The notes under the pieces are model-generated. The model worked only from the letters and a program-made list of their open reading frames with translations, made no database searches and was not told where the DNA came from. This document shows positions 35,518-44,296 of a stretch of DNA of 64,000 nucleotides, one piece after another. The position numbers and the translations under genes are program-made. Numbering within the stretch: the first letter of the stretch is position 1; each line of letters opens with the position of its first letter. Origin of the DNA: CAVZQN01 sp963837395 (GTDB lineage: Bacteria > Acidobacteriota > HRBIN11 > JAKEFK01); contig CAWINI010000004.1 of NCBI GenBank assembly GCA_963837395.1, positions 1,488,001 through 1,552,000 of the forward strand. The letters run 5' to 3'.

Positions 35518-37110
35518 TTATTCTTTTTCTAAGATGTCCAACAGTGCATCTTTCGCGGCTTTGGTACCAATCTCACCTAGCATCTGTACCGCGACGGTCC
35601 GAATGCGCTGACTGGAATCATTTCTCGCAACATCTGCAAGAATCGGGACGGCTGCATCTTTATCTGCGTTCGACAGAGCTTGCAAAGCCACCACACGATA
35701 TTCTTCTTCCTTTTCTTCTTTCAAAATTTTTGACAGTGAGTCAATTGCGCTTTTGCCTTGACTATGATCGCCAATCGCATAAAGAGCCGCTTTCCGTACT
35801 TCCTCAAATTTCGATTTGCGGAAAACTTCCAGAAGCAAACTCGTATCGCCTTTTGTTAAATCAGCAAGCGCATACACGGCTGCCTTAGCAAGATGTTCTT
35901 CAGGATTACTAATTGCTGTTTGCATTAATAATGGTTGAACTCCAGGTTCACCATGATCCGCCAATGCATATAATGAGCTCTCTTGAACTTTGGGATCTTT
36001 GCTTGTGGTGAGAATTTCTTTCAAAGCTTCGAACGATTCTTTGCTGTCATTGTCCGCAATTGCATAAACTGCTGTCCGTCGAAGCTCTTCGTTTGAATCA
36101 TTCAACGCAGTTGCTTTCAATGTTGCCACAGACATCCCTTCATCATGATCAGCAAGCGCATGCAATGCTGCTTTGCGCACTTCAATGATCGCTGATGATT
36201 TCAAAATCGATTGAAGTGCTTGCGATGACTCTTCCGATTCCACTTCACCAATCGCATAGGTTGCTGCCTTTGCTAATTCTTCATCGGATTCTGTGCGCGC
36301 AACTTCACCTAAAAATGTTACGATCCCCGGGTTCTCTGTTTGCGCCAAGGAATACAGAGCTGCCTTTCTGACTTCAATTTCATTCTTGGATTTCACGATC
36401 TTTTTCAATTCCTGAACAGCTACATCACCACCATGATCACCGAGTGCATAAACCGCTTTTTTGCGCATTTCAGGCAATGGATCTTTCTGAACAATTTCAG
36501 AAAGCTTTACGGTAACTGATGGATCATCAATATCATTCATCATGTAAAGTATTTTTTCTTTTTCTTCCGGCTTTGTGCTCTTGTCATACAGCCTGATAAT
36601 TACCGGAAGCGCTTCTTTTTCGCCACCGGAATCAATGTATGCTCGAAGCGCAAGCAATTTGATATTGATGTCTTTTTCTTTTTCTACTGATGCGACCACT
36701 GCTCCAGCTCCCGGATCAATCGCACTTAGTCCATGTGCCAATCGAGTCATATTTTGGGAAGCATCATTAACGTATGTACTTTTGGGATACTTCGCAACAA
36801 ATTGTCCATAGCACCTAACAGCTTCTTTATTGTTTCCGGATTTCTCCTTCGCCAGACAAATATAGAAAGCTGAATCATCTTCTACTGCATTCCCTGGATA
36901 TTGTTTGATTACTTCCTGAAAAGCTGAAATCGCTTTATCCCAGGACTCGCTCAAAATCAGGTCATATGCCTTCCTGTAAGCTTCTACTGCTTTATCCGGA
37001 GTTCCATTGCCATCAAAAGGTGGCAACGCTCGCAAATTCGATGGAACCGCCAGAGATAAGGCCATCAAAATGATGGCTATGGCCAATCCCTTGATTTCTC
37101 TCGTCTTCAT
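35518..37110 (-). CDS. Secreted TPR and HEAT-repeat protein
   Basis: About 530 residues: signal peptide 1-28, one or two TPR-like units (Y-R-K-A-Y-D-L-I-L... about 43-115), then about twelve HEAT repeats with the recurring pattern V-R-K-A-A-L-Y-A-L-A-D-H. The frame extends to 37293, but the ATG at 37110 has GGAGG and begins a proper signal peptide. It is 16 bp behind the anti-sigma gene and so part of the sigma/anti-sigma operon. It is probably a periplasmic scaffold, perhaps in sensing. Confidence 0.85.
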   Translation of the reverse strand: MKTREIKGLAIAIILMALSLAVPSNLRALPPFDGNGTPDKAVEAYRKAYDLILSESWDKAISAFQEVIKQYPGNAVEDDSAFYICLAKEKSGNNKEAVRCYGQFVAKYPKSTYVNDASQNMTRLAHGLSAIDPGAGAVVASVEKEKDINIKLLALRAYIDSGGEKEALPVIIRLYDKSTKPEEKEKILYMMNDIDDPSVTVKLSEIVQKDPLPEMRKKAVYALGDHGGDVAVQELKKIVKSKNEIEVRKAALYSLAQTENPGIVTFLGEVARTESDEELAKAATYAIGEVESEESSQALQSILKSSAIIEVRKAALHALADHDEGMSVATLKATALNDSNEELRRTAVYAIADNDSKESFEALKEILTTSKDPKVQESSLYALADHGEPGVQPLLMQTAISNPEEHLAKAAVYALADLTKGDTSLLLEVFRKSKFEEVRKAALYAIGDHSQGKSAIDSLSKILKEEKEEEYRVVALQALSNADKDAAVPILADVARNDSSQRIRTVAVQMLGEIGTKAAKDALLDILEKE

Positions 37111-37126
37111 GATCCAATTTCCTCCA

Positions 37127-37936
37127 CTATAGTTTCTTTTCACCGGATGCTTTTTTGTTTTCCGGTTGATTTCCGGCGGCCCCTGACATACGCATTTGTT
37201 CCAAATTAATTTTGAATAACACACCCTTGCGATCAACGCCGCTTTTAACCATTTCAATTTCGGGTTGATCGTTTTCAGTTTCCATATTGGCAATTTGAAG
37301 CATGATCAATTCAAGATCCGATACCAATTCATTCAACCTTCGTTTATCTGGTCCTTTTAGTTTCGTTTTGATTACAGACGCTTCCTGAATTAAGTCGCGT
37401 GATACTTTTCGTTGAGCTGATAAATCTGTTGAATAATTACCATCCGCATCTGGTTCCAAGTTCACAACTCCAATTAACAGTACCTGTGATCTATCCAAAA
37501 ATCTTTTTGTTTCTGGATCCATTGATACCCGCTGCACTGTTGAAGGAGTTTTACCAATTTCGACAATTTGCGGTTGCGTTGTTGGCGTCATGTAGTAACG
37601 GCCAATCAGTACTCCGACACCAATCAGGATGAATGCTGCAGCTGCTTTCAAAACCCAGCCAGGAATTTTGCCAAATGAATGCCATCGAACATTTTGCGGT
37701 TTCGCATCTGCCATCCGTTTCTGTAACGATTGATCGTATTGATTCCAATATTCCTCAGGCAATTCCGGATGCTCGCGGCCATCCATGATGTGCAATGTAT
37801 TTTGCATCGATGCAAACAGTTCTGTGCATCGGCTGCATTCCTTTAAATGCTCATCCAGAGCTTGTTGGTTAGAAGGATCGAGCTCGCCGTACAATGCATC
37901 TACGAACCGATCTTCAAACTTCTGGCAGTCACTCAT
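37127..37936 (-). CDS. Anti-sigma factor with zinc-finger (ZAS) domain
   Basis: Residues 1-45 hold the anti-sigma zinc finger H-L-K-E-C-S-R-C (Hx3Cx2C). One membrane helix follows at about 93-113, then a periplasmic region of about 150 residues. It should hold the ECF sigma factor encoded just upstream at the membrane until a signal arrives. The ATG at 37936 has AAGGAG; the gene overlaps the sigma gene by 8 bp. The frame also extends upstream to 38002, inside the sigma gene. Confidence 0.9.
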   Translation of the reverse strand: MSDCQKFEDRFVDALYGELDPSNQQALDEHLKECSRCTELFASMQNTLHIMDGREHPELPEEYWNQYDQSLQKRMADAKPQNVRWHSFGKIPGWVLKAAAAFILIGVGVLIGRYYMTPTTQPQIVEIGKTPSTVQRVSMDPETKRFLDRSQVLLIGVVNLEPDADGNYSTDLSAQRKVSRDLIQEASVIKTKLKGPDKRRLNELVSDLELIMLQIANMETENDQPEIEMVKSGVDRKGVLFKINLEQMRMSGAAGNQPENKKASGEKKL

Positions 37937-38534
37937 TCGAACTCCTTCCCTCAAATTGATATTCATATTGGGATAATGCTTTTTGCAATTTTTTAATTGC
38001 ACGGAACAGGAAACTTTTGATTGTTCCTTCGCTTAAATCCAGCATTTCCGCAATTTCTTTCAGTGCATGTTCATGGTAATGGCGCAGCACGAAAATTGTC
38101 CGTTCTCTTTCGGTTAATGTTAAGAGAGCTTGATCAATGTGTTCCTGTATTTTGGTTCGTTCCATTTTCTTTTCCGGATCGCTCTCCAAACTTCCTTTAG
38201 TGTTGTGCATTGTTAAAGTCTCATTCAATTCATCACTCGTTTTCAGCAACATAAGCGATTTTTTTCTGCGCTCATCCAGATGCGCATTCACCGCAATTCT
38301 GTGCAGCCAGGAGCTGATTTTGGACTCGCCTCTGAACTTGTGAAGCGACGTATACGCTTTCACCAAAACCTCTTGTGACAGATCCTCGGCATCATGGTGA
38401 TTTCCGGTGAGATCAAGAGAGAGGTAATAAACCTGCTTTTTGTATCGGTCAATAATCTCTTGAAACGCAACGGTATCCCCTTGCTGGGCTCGAGAGATAA
38501 GCTCCTGTTCATCGCTAACCATACTTGCTTTCAT
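37929..38534 (-). CDS. ECF-type RNA polymerase sigma factor
   Basis: A 201-residue sigma-70 family protein: region 2 (D-L-T-G-N-H-H-D-A-E-D-L-S-Q-E-V-L-V-K-A-Y) and region 4 (L-P-like L-T-E-R-E-R-T-I-F-V-L-R ... L-S-E-G-T-I-K-S-F-L-F-R-A). It is translationally coupled to a ZAS anti-sigma gene, so its activity is probably released by an envelope signal. A downstream TPR/HEAT protein completes the operon. No autoregulated promoter could be identified with confidence. Confidence 0.93.
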   Translation of the reverse strand: MKASMVSDEQELISRAQQGDTVAFQEIIDRYKKQVYYLSLDLTGNHHDAEDLSQEVLVKAYTSLHKFRGESKISSWLHRIAVNAHLDERRKKSLMLLKTSDELNETLTMHNTKGSLESDPEKKMERTKIQEHIDQALLTLTERERTIFVLRHYHEHALKEIAEMLDLSEGTIKSFLFRAIKKLQKALSQYEYQFEGRSSNE

Positions 38535-38599
38535 GAAATGGGACGTGGAATTGGGTCTAAATGTTTACAATAATAAGCATAAGAAGGGGAGGGGAGCAG

Positions 38600-38773
38600 T
38601 TTGTAGCGCCGGCGGCTCGCTGGCGCGGGTATAGCCCGTAGCTAAATCATAATATGCGAGCGGAAGCGAGCATGAGCATTCTGAAATTAAGTTTTACGAT
38701 GCTCGCTTCCGCTCGCATTGGAGGAGTTTAGTTCAACATTTTGCCCGCGCCGGCGAGCCGCCGGCGCTACAAA
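38600..38773. repeat. Nested inverted repeats (cruciform-like)
   Basis: Outer arms of 30 bases (38600-38629 and 38744-38773) match with one mismatch. Inside them is a second, perfect 20-base pair (38654-38673, ATGCGAGCGGAAGCGAGCAT, and 38699-38718). The last base touches the stop codon of the DUF5916 gene. The remainder of the 239-bp gap holds nothing else I can name. Confidence 0.9.
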
Positions 38774-41035
38774 TCAGAACAAAAACGCGTAGCCAAGTTT
38801 CAAGAAGAACGTGCGATCGGTTTGAAGAAGATCAATCCCTTGCAGCGCTAACCTGTTATCGGAATATCCGACAAACACCACAGTTTGAGGATTTAGTTTG
38901 TACGAAAACAGGAACTGCGTAAACACGGTTCGAGTTTCGGGATCAACAGGAAATGTATATAGACTCTGATTTTGAGTAAGGTTCAGGTATTGAATGATTG
39001 CACGCACAAACATCCGGACATTGAACTGATAAACAACACGGATCTGACTTAAGTTCGCTGTAAACAAAGTTCCGCCAGCAACATTCAAGCGCTGATAGGT
39101 GTGATCGAATTGCAGATTAATTGGCCGATTCACGCGAAATTCAACCTTTGGATTTAGAAGAACACTATCGGCAGCTTGCGAATTTGCAAAATCAATCGCA
39201 TCACCAACCTGACCAAAGAAGTTAAGCGCAATCTTTCCGGTAGGTTTCATCTGAAAGATTGATTCCACGCGATTGATATCGTAAGTCACGCCGTCAAAGA
39301 ATTCTTTGTTGCGATAAACATCAACTTCCAAAAATGATTGAAGCGGTCCGCTGAGATTTGCAGATCCTTGAAGTTTGCTGTCTGTGAGCAATCCTTCATG
39401 ATTTTCGATGCGCTCACCAATGAATCCGAAATTCAGCTGCGTATACCATTTGGATCCATCACCAAAAAAACGACGCTGAAGAAAACCATTAATTCTGCGT
39501 GTATCGACTCTTGGAATAAAACCGCTGTCCGCGCGAAAACCTTCGCCAAAGTCTTCATACAATCCGCCCCACAGCCAGCTTTGTGCAAAATGATTGTAAC
39601 GAAGTAATAGAGCTTCATCGCCGAATGAATCAAATTCTTGACCAAACTCTTCTGCAATGGAAGTTGGATATTGTGTGTCAGAATGAATAGCCTGAAAGTC
39701 GATTGTGTCGGAATTCGACAAACGGAAAAAACCATCAGCACCAAAAAAACGATTGTGATAGCCAATGCCTTCACGATCGGAAAATAACGCTCCTAAAGTC
39801 GAGTTGCTAAAAATATCGCGGCGGTAACGCAAAACAGTTCCAGTTACCTGTTCATTCAAAAAAGCGAATTCAGAAGATTGATTGGAAGGAATGAGCAGAC
39901 TGTTCACATCATCGCGCGTTAGAAATACTCCTATTCCATTTTTCCCTTCTTTGCCGGTCATCTTAACTCCCCACTTGGGATCGACGACTGTGCGCGTGAA
40001 AATAATGTTGTCAATCGGCGCGGTAAACATATCAACTCCTTCCAGAAAGAACGGACGTTTTTCCGGAAAAAACAGCGCGAATCGGGTGTTCACATCAAGC
40101 TGAGCGACATCCGCTTCGACCTGCGAAAAATCAGGATTGAGTGTTCCATTCAAAATCATATTGGGTGTGATGCCCCAGCGTGCCGTTAAGCCAGCTTCAG
40201 CATCCTGATCTGCTTGTTGCAAATCACCTTCAGGAAAATCAGGACGATCATCAGTGTGATGAGCAGTAACAGTAGGATCAAATTCCAGGTTCCGGCCAGG
40301 AGTCATGTCTTCAAATCCAGTGATTCGATTTTGCTGACAAAGAGCACAACTCTTGTCGCGATCAGTAGGCCTCGATGACATCCTATATCGGATATTCCGT
40401 GGATAGGATCGGAAAAATTCTATGCCCCATGTTTGAATGTTTGTGGTGCGTGGAAAGCGGATCTGATTAAACGGAATTGCAACTTCAACCTCATAACCTT
40501 CCTCCGTAATTCGTCCGCGTGAATCCCAGATCAGATCCCATGACCAATCTTCAATTCCTTCCAGATCGCTGAAGATTGCATCGGCTTGAACCCCAAGTGG
40601 ATTCATACGAAGTTGAATCGCCCGGCGTTCATCATTAAACGAGTCGATCATTACACCGACATGATCATCCTGAATGAAGGTATTGATTGAATCACGATCC
40701 ATGAGATGCGCACGAATTTTTCGCGGCTCAGGATCGTATGCACGAAAGCCGATATAAAGATACTTATCATTGAAAGTGATATAGCAATCTGTTTTGACTT
40801 GTGGCGGTACGTTGTCGCCAGGTTGATATTCAAACGCAATAGGAATTACTGCTGCGTTTGACCACGCCGCCTCATCTAGAACTCCATCAATTTTGATTTC
40901 ACCCGTAGCTTTACGAACGTTGAATGACGGAGTTGGCGGCAATTCTTTTTTTGATTGTTGAGCGAGTAATCCAGATGCAGAAAACAACAGGCAAAGCGCC
41001 AATTTCATCGCGCGATTTTGCTTCATGGTTTTCAT
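38774..41035 (-). CDS. DUF5916 outer-membrane protein with CBM9-like domain
   Basis: An intact 753-residue protein with signal peptide (about 1-26), CBM9-like domain (I-K-I-D-G-V-L-D-E-A-A-W, about 47-215), the DUF5916 hallmark N-P-D-F-S-Q-V-E-A-D-V and F-F-P-E-K-R-P-F-F-L-E-G, and a barrel-like C-terminus. It is a paralogue of the frameshifted gene at 31214-33860. Several in-frame ATGs at the start make the exact start uncertain (codons 1, 4, 10). A role in binding or exporting glycans or small molecules is inferred only from the CBM9 domain. Confidence 0.88.
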   Translation of the reverse strand: MKTMKQNRAMKLALCLLFSASGLLAQQSKKELPPTPSFNVRKATGEIKIDGVLDEAAWSNAAVIPIAFEYQPGDNVPPQVKTDCYITFNDKYLYIGFRAYDPEPRKIRAHLMDRDSINTFIQDDHVGVMIDSFNDERRAIQLRMNPLGVQADAIFSDLEGIEDWSWDLIWDSRGRITEEGYEVEVAIPFNQIRFPRTTNIQTWGIEFFRSYPRNIRYRMSSRPTDRDKSCALCQQNRITGFEDMTPGRNLEFDPTVTAHHTDDRPDFPEGDLQQADQDAEAGLTARWGITPNMILNGTLNPDFSQVEADVAQLDVNTRFALFFPEKRPFFLEGVDMFTAPIDNIIFTRTVVDPKWGVKMTGKEGKNGIGVFLTRDDVNSLLIPSNQSSEFAFLNEQVTGTVLRYRRDIFSNSTLGALFSDREGIGYHNRFFGADGFFRLSNSDTIDFQAIHSDTQYPTSIAEEFGQEFDSFGDEALLLRYNHFAQSWLWGGLYEDFGEGFRADSGFIPRVDTRRINGFLQRRFFGDGSKWYTQLNFGFIGERIENHEGLLTDSKLQGSANLSGPLQSFLEVDVYRNKEFFDGVTYDINRVESIFQMKPTGKIALNFFGQVGDAIDFANSQAADSVLLNPKVEFRVNRPINLQFDHTYQRLNVAGGTLFTANLSQIRVVYQFNVRMFVRAIIQYLNLTQNQSLYTFPVDPETRTVFTQFLFSYKLNPQTVVFVGYSDNRLALQGIDLLQTDRTFFLKLGYAFLF

Positions 41036-41128
41036 TTAGCCATGAACACCGAATTTGTGTTTTGTAAATGTCGCAAACCGCGAGATTGATGGAACAGAGC
41101 GCTTAAGATTAACCACAGAAACACAGAG

Positions 41129-41134
41129 TATAAT
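41129..41134 (+). promoter_or_regulatory. -10 box near the FHA-ABC start codon
   Basis: TATAAT with only 6 bases (GAGGCC) before the ATG at 41141; the predicted transcript would start at the ATG. The -35 region is weak, and the GAGG could also act as a ribosome-binding site of a longer transcript. Confidence 0.45.
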
Positions 41135-41140
41135 GAGGCC

Positions 41141-43672
41141 ATGGATCTTGTTCTGGTCCAGTCGCCGGGTAAGACTGATGAACGGATCGTTCCACTCACC
41201 ACGGGTCGAAACACACTTGGTAGTGCTGCCGGAAACCATATCCGGATTTCATCTCCACGAATCCAAAAGCATCACTTAAATATTGAACAAAATAAGGAAG
41301 GGTTGCAGATATCATCTGCCCAACCTGATGCACTCTTCTTATATGCAGGCGGTTTGTGTCACACCGCAATCGTCCGATCTGGTGAAAAGTTTTCAGTTGA
41401 CGGAGTGGAATTCGAATGCAGGGCTACATCAGATGTGGAGCGTACTCAGCTTGGTTTTCAGATTCCACGAATAAAACAAGAAAAGTCAGCACCAATAATT
41501 CAATCTCCTGCCAGTCAGGCTCCAAACCTCAGTGAAATGCAAGTTTCAGGATTTGTATTTCAAAAACGTGTAGATCATTTTCCACTTTTGATCGGACGCA
41601 ATGAAAAATGCGATGTAGTTCTTAAACATCCGCTGGTATCAGGATTTCATGCACGAATCGAACGTGACAGCAATGGCATTCATATTGAAGATCTGCGCAG
41701 TTCAAATGGGACTTACGTAGATGACAGGCTTATTCAAAAATCGCCGCTGATTCCTGGTGAACCAATTTTGATTATGCCGTATTTGATTTTATTCACCGGG
41801 GAGTTCCTGAATGTTTATACGCTGCAACAACAGAGTCAACTAATCGGATGGCAGATTAGTGTTGCAGCCGGAGAGAAACAAATTATTGATCGTGCGACGT
41901 TAGCTTGCAATTCAAATGAATTGATCGGACTGATCGGTCCAAGTGGTTCCGGAAAAACCACGCTCATGAAATGTTTAAGCGGACAGGTTTTTCCTTCCAG
42001 TGGAAGAGTGCAATTAAACAGAGTTGATGTTTTCACGCACTTCGATCTATTCAAAAGAAACATCGGCTTTGTTCCGCAAGATGACATTATTCATCGCGAA
42101 TTAACGGTCCAACAAACTCTGATGTATTCGGCCAAACTGCGGCTGCCGCGCGACATGTCAGAAATGGAACGCAGGATTCGTGTTAAAGAAACTTTGATTG
42201 AACTGGAGCTTGAAGAACAGGAACGGCTCGCGGTGCATCGGTTGAGTGGCGGACAACGCAAGCGCGTCAATATTGCAATCGAACTTCTGACAAAACCTGG
42301 AATTCTGTTTTTGGATGAGCCAACTTCAGGATTGGATCCGGCATTGGATGAGAAGCTGATGATGCTGTTCAAAAAACTTTCGCAAGATGGAAGGATCACA
42401 ATTCTAACAACACATCTCCTGGAACACGCGACAATGTTTTCGCGAATTGCCCTGATGCAATCAGGGCGTTTGATTTTCTTCGGAAGTCCACAGGAAGCGA
42501 TGAGCTTTTTTGAAGTAAATGCCTTAAGTGCACTGTATTCGAAAATCAAAAATAGAAGTGCAGATGAATGGCAAGAAGAATTTCAAAAAACAGCAACGCA
42601 TCGAAAAGATTTCGATCAGGCACGCGATCAGGTACTTCCCTCGAAGCGTTCAACAGTACAAAGCTCAGAAAAAATAGCGGAGCCCCCTGCTTACTTCTTC
42701 CATCAAGGAGCAACTTTAGCAAGGCGCTATCTGGAAATCATTTTAAGAGATCGAAAAAATACAGGATTACTATTGTTACAAGCCCCGCTAATTACGTTCT
42801 TTATTTTTATTGCCACAACAAATCTAAGCAGCCGTTTGTTCATGATGACGCTCGCCGCAATCTGGTTTGGTTGTAACAATTCAGCACGTGAGATCTGCAA
42901 AGAAATTCCGCTATACAGACGCGAACGGATGGTGAATCTTGCGATCGTGCCGTATCTCACATCGAAGTTTGTTGTGCTTGCTGTGTTGGTGGCATTGCAA
43001 TGTCTGGTTCTTGCTCTTTTAACACCTGACCGTTTTTTTCAAGCGTATTGGCCGCTGGTACTTTGCGGTGTGGCAGGAGTGTCCCTTGGCTTGCTGATCA
43101 GTTCAATAGTGAACTCACCAGATAAAGCGATTGCACTCGTTCCAATCCTCTTGATTCCGCAAGTATTGTTTTCCGGAATTTTCGGCGAACTCAAAGGATT
43201 TCAACGTTCCTTAGGTGAAACTATGATCAGCAAATGGTCATACAATCTGCTGAAAAAAGAATTTGAGCTCCCCTCTTTTCGAGTGAAAGATGAACTTGAA
43301 AATTCTATCGATGAAAATCAGAAACAAATGAGCGACATCCAGGAGCGAATCTCATCTTTGCAGGATGAATTAGATGATGTACTGCAACGCATGGGCAACA
43401 TTACCGACTTCAACGATTTAAATACCCTTCGTTATGATGCGGATCGCATTGCAGGTGAACTTAAAGATGAGCAGCAAGAGTTGGAAGTTGCGAGATCTGA
43501 TTTGCAGAGGTCTGAAAAAAGATTGCGGTCTAATGCAAAACTTTTTGTTTGGATCGATCATCCAGATACTAAAATTCTGGATCAAATCATGTTGATTCTA
43601 TTTACGATTGCATTTTTATCCGCAAGTTTGATTGCCCTGAAAACGAAAGACCGCCTGCTAAAAATCCTGTAA
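41141..43672 (+). CDS. Fusion of two FHA domains, ABC ATPase and ABC-2 permease
   Basis: An 843-residue protein. FHA-like domains about 1-95 and 137-225 (the second with the complete pattern L-I-G-R-N, S-G-F-H-A-R, S-S-N-G-T-Y). ATPase: Walker A GPSGSGKT 266-273, signature LSGGQ 368-372, Walker B with DE at 392-393. ABC-2/ABCG-like membrane domain about 530-690 and 815-840. A coiled-coil insert about 715-800 precedes the last helix. FHA domains bind phosphothreonine, so export may be controlled by the Ser/Thr kinases encoded in this window. Substrate unknown. Confidence 0.92.
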   Translation: MDLVLVQSPGKTDERIVPLTTGRNTLGSAAGNHIRISSPRIQKHHLNIEQNKEGLQISSAQPDALFLYAGGLCHTAIVRSGEKFSVDGVEFECRATSDVERTQLGFQIPRIKQEKSAPIIQSPASQAPNLSEMQVSGFVFQKRVDHFPLLIGRNEKCDVVLKHPLVSGFHARIERDSNGIHIEDLRSSNGTYVDDRLIQKSPLIPGEPILIMPYLILFTGEFLNVYTLQQQSQLIGWQISVAAGEKQIIDRATLACNSNELIGLIGPSGSGKTTLMKCLSGQVFPSSGRVQLNRVDVFTHFDLFKRNIGFVPQDDIIHRELTVQQTLMYSAKLRLPRDMSEMERRIRVKETLIELELEEQERLAVHRLSGGQRKRVNIAIELLTKPGILFLDEPTSGLDPALDEKLMMLFKKLSQDGRITILTTHLLEHATMFSRIALMQSGRLIFFGSPQEAMSFFEVNALSALYSKIKNRSADEWQEEFQKTATHRKDFDQARDQVLPSKRSTVQSSEKIAEPPAYFFHQGATLARRYLEIILRDRKNTGLLLLQAPLITFFIFIATTNLSSRLFMMTLAAIWFGCNNSAREICKEIPLYRRERMVNLAIVPYLTSKFVVLAVLVALQCLVLALLTPDRFFQAYWPLVLCGVAGVSLGLLISSIVNSPDKAIALVPILLIPQVLFSGIFGELKGFQRSLGETMISKWSYNLLKKEFELPSFRVKDELENSIDENQKQMSDIQERISSLQDELDDVLQRMGNITDFNDLNTLRYDADRIAGELKDEQQELEVARSDLQRSEKRLRSNAKLFVWIDHPDTKILDQIMLILFTIAFLSASLIALKTKDRLLKIL

Positions 43673-43686
43673 TTAACCACGAAGTT

Positions 43687-43820
43687 TGAAAATCGACGAT
43701 CGACCAAGTTCCCCTCCTTATGAAGGAGGGGATAAAGGGGAGGTTGGAAACATTTTGAAGACTCCAACCCCCTCTTTGATCTCCCCCTTCATAAGGGGGA
43801 GAAACGAACGCCGATTTTCA
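43687..43820. repeat. Palindromic intergenic repeat family A, copy 2 (complete, MITE-like)
   Basis: Ends are TGAAAATCGACG and CGCCGATTTTCA, a 12-base inverted repeat with one mismatch. Between them two arms carry CCCTCCTTATGAAGGAGGG and CTCCCCCTTCATAAGGGGGAG, able to fold into one long hairpin of about 134 bases. No protein is encoded. It follows the FHA-ABC stop by about 14 bp. Confidence 0.85.
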
Positions 43821-44296
43821 TTATTTCTGTTTGATCTTAAGATCATGAGTTACTTCGTAGTTAAAAAGGAGTATGATAGCAATTGTCCTTGGTAGGTGCT
43901 GCTTGAAGAAGCGTCAGGCAAAAGTTTCTGTTCCTACAATACAAACCGGCTATACCGGAACCCACAGAAGACAAAATCACAACATCAAATCCTTCTTGTC
44001 CGGATTAACACGCTTGTTGAATCTCCAACTATTTGCCGGTAGTTCCATTTCAATTTCAGCTCAAGCCTAACGCACGCAAGTCGATTTCATCTGCCAGGAC
44101 ATTGATTAGGCAAATTTGCAGGTTCTTTAAATTGGAGTGGGCTGAGAGCGTTCAAGAGGTAGACTCTTTTTTGGCTGGGGACTCAAACTAAACCCGCCGA
44201 AATAACGCTGAAGCGATTCTAACGCCGCTTCTGCGTCCGCTCGAAAACTATTTCTCTGTCCTATCCCTGCCTGCAGAAACATCAAGTGGAGGTGTT
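43821..44296. other. Intergenic region without a recognised gene
   Basis: A 65-codon frame at 43873-44070 has no recognisable features and I do not accept it. The last bases before 44297 carry GGAGG for the peroxidase gene. No riboswitch or tRNA was recognised. Confidence 0.5.

Noticed and set aside
37937..38002. Upstream extension of the anti-sigma frame
   Set aside because: It lies in the sigma gene and lacks a ribosome-binding site; the ATG at 37936 has AAGGAG.
43873..44070. 65-codon frame before the di-haem peroxidase gene
   Set aside because: No ribosome-binding site, no domain, and composition like non-coding DNA.
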